This document shows, in pieces, positions 58,611-64,000 of a DNA stretch of 64,000 nt. Under the pieces are notes generated by a model. It worked only from the letters and a program-made list of their open reading frames with translations. It had not been told where the DNA came from and searched no databases. The stretch lies in NCBI RefSeq assembly GCF_014898055.3, contig NW_023602073.1, positions 20,879,784 through 20,943,783 of the forward strand, written 5' to 3'. The stretch is from Talpa occidentalis. Taxonomy: Eukaryota; Chordata; Mammalia; Eulipotyphla; Talpidae. The stretch's first letter is position 1. Each line of letters starts with the position of its first letter. The translations under genes and the position numbers were made by a program.

Positions 58611-60134
58611 ACACTGTGGCCTCAATCCAGAAACCAGCCCTGTTCACTGAAGCCAGCAGACTACCATGGATTTGACAGTGCAGGGATCACTTCTTGAGCA
58701 AATGACATTTACAAATGAAAACCATGAAAGTTAACCTTGGAAATAAAAACCTTCTGCATTTTTTAAAGCTTTCCTTGACATAGGACAAGGTTTCCCATTA
58801 CATGAGATTTGTGTATCAGCATCCTCGGCACAGCACCCTCTTGCTCTACCAAGGCCCCCAAACCTTCCAAGTCAAAGTTTCCTAGTTGTCGACACTTTAT
58901 GGTGAAAGGAACAACCAGCTGACACTCCAAAGATATGAGGATCCCCACTGTGTAGTGAGGCCCATAAGTCAGCCACCCTTTCCATATACGACAATGGGGG
59001 CATGAAAATAAAAGAACCAGGGGCAGGGCCTGTAGGGTGGGTGAGGAGGTGGTGGAGACAGTCTGGAAAGAGACAAAGCAGGGAGGAGGGAGAGGTGAGC
59101 AGGAGTGGAGTGTAAAGCAGAAGGACTTTAAAGATGGAGTCCCAAAAAGGGACAGGGAGAAGCTCCCCATAACTAACACCTTCAGAGCATTTCGCTTTAG
59201 TCACGCAAAGAGGCAGCTCTGCCCGTGAGAGGGACCACTCACTGTTGGTTCATTCATTTTAGTTCATTTTGATTTATGATTATCTGGAAAATCTTTCATG
59301 GAATGGGAGCTGGTTCTTATTGCCAATGATTTTATTACAATCAATTAAAATAAATCTGTCATCAATAGTGTCTATAATAAAAAAAAAAATTACTAACCTT
59401 GTGGCTGATCAGGCCATGCACTCATAAGTTTTCTTGATGTACTCATTTCTTAGCAAAGAGTTTTGAAGCTTTCAAAAAGATGACATTTTTCTTACTTGAA
59501 ATATGTGTGCCTATTTTAGCATAAAATATACCTGGCAGCTATTAACACAATTGGGTTGCTACCCAGGCAGAACTTAATGTGTAGAAACATCTGGGTTTCC
59601 TCCAGTGCTGCCACCAAGAGCAGTAAAATACTTCATAAGATCCATGTGGTCTGACGAGGGATCACTCCAAAGATAGTTTCAGCCAAGAAGACAAAGCCCA
59701 GAGGTCTCTTGTCAGATTAATATTGTTTAAAACACAGATGGTGAACTAATATAACAGGGAAGGGCATGTCAGAAGACAGAAGCACAGAGTTCAAGTAAAT
59801 TATTTGCACACTCTGGAAATGGGATGGTCATGAGCCACAGGGCAAGGAGCACTTCCAGAGTCAGAAGAGCACAGGGAAAAGCCTGGAAGCAGTAAGGGAG
59901 GCCCCAGAAATAAGGGCACCAAATTCCAAAGGGGATTAACCAAACACACCCCCACCCAACCTCCCACATCCCCCAACTAGGGGGACATGGACTTTCCCCA
60001 GACAGGCCTATAAAGAACAAGGACTCCAAGGTATGGGCTGGGGTATGAGATGTAATTCTGGGCAGAAGACATTAAGGTAGTGAATGATACTGAAAAAAGG
60101 TGGTCCCCAGGAAAGCGGGAGGTTCCAGGTTTCC
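58611..60134. other. Unassigned DNA in an LTR-rich area
   Basis: Frames of 110-138 codons on the minus strand at 58763-59204 have no domain and overlap each other. CCTATAAAGAAC at about 60006 is a TATA-like site near the next LTR. Confidence 0.4.
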
Positions 60135-60693
60135 TGCCCCACCCAAAAGGAGGGTAGAGCTGAGCAGGGAGGAGAAGCTGCTGCAGAGGAGACTGAGGAA
60201 GGAAGGCAGCCAAAAGGGGAGCCAAAAGAAGACCTGGAGGAGGCACATGGAGCTGAGAGACACGTGAGGAAACTGCACTTGCCTTTTGGTCGTGGACTAG
60301 GTGACACAGATATGGGTGAAAGACCTGTGGGGAGGCGACAATGGCAGTTTTTGTCTTGATTTGATGCTGCTCTTTTCCCTCCAGACTTGTCTGGTTGTTT
60401 CTGTCCATTTTCTGTGGGTCCCCACTGGAAGATGCTTTAGATTTGTGACAGGCTTTGGGGTCTTGTTCTGGGCCAATCCTGCTTGGGTGGACTTTTACCT
60501 ACGAGGGGACGGGTAACTTGGGTGCTTGATTTAGAAACTAGATTCTTTGCCTTTTCTGTATTGTTTCCTAGTTGTATTAAAGTTCCTTCCCATTAAAGTC
60601 TCATATGTTTGTGTTGATGCAGCGGATGGCAGAACCCATTTAGAGCAGGCAGGTTTGCAGGGTCTGGGCTGCCCCTCTCCCTGCCCTGTAACA
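60135..60693 (+). mobile_element. LTR copy related to the 28.2-kb solo LTR
   Basis: Shares with 28224-28788 the stretches AGAGCTGAGCAGGGAGGAGA, GTATTAAAGTTCCTT and GCGGATGGCAGAACC in the same order, and ends GTAACA. Paired ATTAAA signals are at about 60576 and 60592. No matching 4-bp flank was seen, so the left edge may be wrong or rearranged. Confidence 0.7.
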
Positions 60694-61070
60694 ACACCAC
60701 CTAGAACTAACCAATCACAGACTGGCTGATGGGGCCTTAGAATAATGAGGGAGAGAAGGTGCCTCTTCCCTGAGGCACAACTCCAGGCGGCTTCTTTCCC
60801 CTCCCTGGCCTGGTTCACAGCCTGGGAATCCCACTTTGTTTCTGTTCCTTTTCTCCTTAATAAACTTTTCCTTATATCTATTTCTCTAAACAAAATTGCC
60901 TCTTTCACTTGCTTGTCTGAGAATCAGCGAAGTTCCTGCTGTGGCTTCGTGAGACGCCAGCCCATGGTAGTCAGTGGCTGGGACTTGGCAGTGACACCAC
61001 AGCCTGGGATCTGTTCCTGGCTGGGAGACTAGACCTGAAAACCTGAAATTCAGGTAAGAGTCATGATGGT
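60694..61070 (+). mobile_element. Candidate LTR segment
   Basis: A CCAATCA box near 60709 and CTTAATAAACTTTTCC (AATAAA at 60859-60864), in an LTR-like composition, directly after the previous LTR. Ends and flanks are not resolved. Confidence 0.4.
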
Positions 61071-61079
61071 CTTTTCCTG

Positions 61080-61475
61080 CTTGTGTTTATCATTCAAGAA
61101 CAGCAGGATGGGCTTGCAACAATAGATAACAAAGAGAATAAAAAACCCATCACTCAAAAGTTGGCAGGTTGCATTGTCAGAGGATGGTACTGTCCTTGTC
61201 CTGACTCACGACTCAGTGGACAACACTCAGGAGCAAGGGGCTCAGGGAGCTGCGGTTCTTGTTACACCAGGATTCAGCAGAAAGCAGCCATTCGCATGCT
61301 GACGATCTGCATTTTGAGTATTCTTTTTCGACCCCATAAACACAGCTCAGAGCCTGGCTCCAGTGTCCTGCCAGGTGGCCTCGCATTAAACTAATTCTTT
61401 CTTCACCAGCTGGAGGCTTCGTTTTTGGCTTCTGTGCCTTTAGGTTCGGATCCAGGTCTGGCAACATTATAGATC
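61080..61475 (+). mobile_element. Candidate old LTR-like segment
   Basis: It has an LTR-like 3' end: CGCATTAAACTAATTC followed about 75 bp later by TCTGGCAACA. There is no clear start or target duplication. The open frames across it (61083-61394 + and 61213-61590 -) have no recognisable domain. Confidence 0.3.
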
Positions 61476-61479
61476 TGCT

Positions 61480-62890
61480 AAGAGTCTGATGATCAGAATA
61501 CACAAAGGACGTGAGCAATGAATAAAGAAAAGAACAAACCAATTTTGAAAATGGGCAAAGGTTTGAATAGACTCCTCCCCAAGTGCACACACACAGTCAG
61601 CAGCTCCTGAAATGTCTTCCTGCATCACTAGTCACTATGGAAATACCAACTAAAACTATAATCATAATCCCCTTCACATAATACTTGAAATAGCAAACAC
61701 TGTAAGTATGCTCAGAGAAATGTAAAATGAGGCAGTCTATGTGTAAAATAGTTTGGCATTTCCAAAAATGTTACAAATAGTACCAAAAGCGTCAACATTT
61801 CTACTCCTAGATATGTACCTCAAATAATTGAAAACAGGTGTTCGGGCTATATTTTGTACACTAATATTAATATTTATAGCAGCACTGTTCATAGTAGCCA
61901 AAGGCAGAAACAGTGCAAATGTCCAGTAGTGGGTGACTGGATAAACAATGTACTGGATCTGTTAGGGGGAAAGGATGTCCAAAGCAAATTCCATATAGGC
62001 TTTGTGGACTCCACCCCCACCCCTGGTCAAAGCCAAAGACACTGGGAACTCCAAATCCCATCACCACCAAAGGGAAGGTGGCTGGGACCTGAGGGTGGGG
62101 TTAAGCAGCCAGGTGGATATAAAAGGCAGACACGTGGGCTTTGGGGGGTCCCCCATTTTTGGCTCTCTGCCAGCTCTCAGCGACCGGCCAGCTCTGAGAG
62201 TGACTTTGGGTTTCCAGGTCGTCAGATCGGGTAGGACGCATTAAAGACTTTATTTCCCTATTTTCTCCCTGAGTTGTACATTTTCCTTATTTCCTTTTCT
62301 CTTGTAAATAAACCTTTTATTAACCCTTTGGCGTGTGTCTGTAGTAGAGTATTCATAAGTCCCTTTAAAGCGCGCGGGTGAGGACCCACAGCCAGGAACC
62401 CATTTAATATCAGGGTTGCTCTATAACAGATCCATAAACTTTGATATCATTCTGCCATTTAAGGAAGAAAGTAAATTGGCGCAGGTGCTGTGGAAAGCAC
62501 TATGGCACTTCCCTTCAAAAATAAAATTAAAACTAACACATGATACAACAATTCCACTTCAGGAACACACTCAAAAGCACTGGAAGCAATGACTCAAACA
62601 GGTATCTACACACCTGTGTTCACAGCAGCATCATTCTCCATCCATCAGCATCTACAAAACTCTAGTGCCCATGGGATGAACAAATGTAAACTAAAACAGG
62701 ACAATGTCACATTCACTCTTACACCAGAAAGGAAATTCCTACAACTTGCAGGAAATAGAATCATTACAAAAATTGCAATAAATTAACTGGACACAAAAGG
62801 AAAAATGTAGAGAAATTCCACATAAGTGAGCATCCAGACTAGTCAAATTCAGAACAGAAGGTAGAGTGTGTCTGCCAGGGCCAGGGGAGC
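61480..62890 (+). mobile_element. Ancient L1 3' fragments flanking a solo LTR
   Basis: Plus-strand L1 ORF2 C-terminal and 3' remnants on both sides of the LTR at 61960-62428: TATAGCAGCACTGTTCATAG with TGGATAAACAATGTACTGG on the left, and ACAACAATTCCACTTCAGGA, ACAGCAGCATCATTCTCC and CTAGTCAAATTCAGAACAGA on the right. No open frame persists. Confidence 0.65.
61960..62428 (+). mobile_element. Solo LTR with TATA box and poly(A) signal, 469 bp
   Basis: The termini are perfect inverted 5-mers, TGTTA at the start and TAACA at the end. Flanked by GATC at 61956-61959 and 62429-62432. TATAAAA lies at 62118-62124 and AATAAA at 62307-62312, giving the expected U3-R-U5 order. It sits within an ancient L1. 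No internal retroviral sequence is present, so the internal part was lost by LTR-LTR recombination. Confidence 0.9.
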
Positions 62891-64000
62891 CCACCGAGAG
62901 GCCTGGGTCAAGAAGACGTGCACTACCCACCTACGGGAAGGCTCATGGAAAGGCAAAATATTACCACTGACAACAAAATGGAAGGAATTTGAGTGGTTCC
63001 TCTGTAGTAAAGCAAGTGAAAATGAAACAAATATTGGGTGTTTACACAGCAGGTGGAAAAACAAAGCAAGGCACTTATAAAAACAACTGGACTCAAACAA
63101 GTGAGGTTTCTGAGATTAACAGAGAAGGAAGAGAAAGGAAGGACCAAAGGACACCATGTCAGTACTGATGGGTATTATGATGTAAGGTCTGGAAAACCGA
63201 CTGAGGTCACAGAGGTGCTGTTCTAGACAGAGTGCTGGGGGGCGGTCTCTGAGGAGGGAGTTACTGACAATGGCCTAAATAAAGTGATACCTTGGGCACT
63301 TCAAACAGTGAGAACCTCAAATGCAAAAGCTCTGATGTTGAAATGTGTCTATTTTTAGCAATGTCAACAGAGTCAGGGGGGTGAAAAATAAAGAAATTAC
63401 ATCTTATATATCGACATGTTTGGGTCATGATTATGTTATAATCCATGACAAAAATGATAATTTTGTTTTCCCTGGTTTAACACCACTAAAGAAGTCACCT
63501 CTACATCTGAGGAAACAAACTGTTCAACAGCCATGCAGGGAAATGGGCCATGGAGGTGCAAAAAGAAAAAAAAAATGTTAAAAAAAAAAAACCACAATGT
63601 AGGAACATGAAAACCTACGTGACAAAGTCAAGCAGAAAAAAAAAAAAAACACAGATTATAGACATGCGCACACACTAAACCCATAAAGGTTATGAAATGA
63701 GGAACAGTCTTAGGAACAGTTTCAAATGAGGAAAGTAGATCAGAATGAAAGAAGACATTTTTTAGAGAGCTGGCAGAGAATGAATTGAGAAAGGCCCATA
63801 GATCAGATTCCAACATGGAAACCATGAGGATTTACTCATGGGGGGTGATGTGGTGGATCCCTGGAATATTTTGGTTAAATACGAAATGGGATGAAAACAC
63901 AATGGGATGTTTCATATGAAGTCAAGTATGTGGAAAAGTGATGACACTAGTGGTCTGAGTATAAAAATAGAGTATTTGTGCTATTAAAGTTTTCTGAGTA
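62891..64000. other. Unassigned DNA at the right edge
   Basis: No gene or clear repeat boundary. A-runs occur at 63563-63590 and 63636-63650. Confidence 0.45.

Noticed and set aside
58763..59204. 138- and 110-codon minus-strand frames
   Set aside because: Overlapping frames without recognisable motifs in LTR-rich DNA.
60694..61070. A provirus with two LTRs between 60.1 and 62.4 kb
   Set aside because: The LTR-like segments belong to different families and no internal retroviral coding sequence lies between them.
1..64000. Bacterial features such as operons, riboswitches, insertion sequences or CRISPR arrays
   Set aside because: Repeat content and OR genes show a mammalian nuclear genome; no such structure was seen.

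Overview
The window is eukaryotic, mammalian, AT-rich and gene-poor. The evidence is many LINE-1 (L1) copies, more than twenty tRNA-derived SINEs ending in AATAAA-type signals, a TCTTT terminator and an A-tail (the 'T+' SINE design), solo LTRs with 4-bp target duplications, and single-exon olfactory receptor (OR) sequences. The SINE is neither Alu nor B1/B2. A laurasiatherian host fits best; a horseshoe-bat-like (rhinolophoid) genome is my best guess from memory of T+ SINE families, and it is not proven by anything here.

The only clearly intact protein gene is a class II (family 2-like) olfactory receptor on the minus strand at 27115-28050. A second family 2-like OR at 46424-47323 (+) is a pseudogene with two nonsense codons and two frameshifts. 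A third, at 7553-7798 (-), is the truncated first quarter of a close paralogue of the intact gene. The window is therefore a piece of an OR cluster.

The truncated and intact OR copies lie in two direct copies of one segmental duplication (about 7.55-12.6 kb and 27.8-33.7 kb). One SINE is shared by both copies. Three SINEs are private to the first copy; a solo LTR and an L1 3' tail are private to the second. The block therefore gives a relative timetable of insertions.

Layout: 0-1 kb, a possible LTR; 1.1-3.2 kb, an L1 3' end and three SINEs; 3.2-7.5 kb, old repeats, one SINE, a candidate LTR and another SINE; 7.5-12.6 kb, duplication copy A; 13.8 kb, a compound microsatellite; 14.3-15.1 kb, two SINEs; 15.27-22.22 kb, a full-length but decayed L1 (minus) with a perfect 14-bp target duplication; 22.2-27.0 kb, three SINEs and unassigned DNA; 27.1-33.7 kb, the intact OR and duplication copy B; 34.1-37.5 kb, old L1 and three SINEs; 39.5-44.3 kb, old L1 plus a remarkable pair of L1 3' copies inside a single target duplication; 46.4 kb, the OR pseudogene; 48 kb, a palindromic element; 51 kb, a SINE; 52.4-53.6 kb, a CpG-rich block; 54.2-57.9 kb, an L1 with an inverted 5' end (twin-priming structure) and a templated-looking duplication; 58-62.5 kb, LTR-rich DNA with a clean solo LTR; the rest is old L1 and unassigned DNA.

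Nothing here works as an operon. Apart from OR expression, the biology is retrotransposition history: L1 machinery mobilising SINEs and itself, plus retroviral LTR relics.
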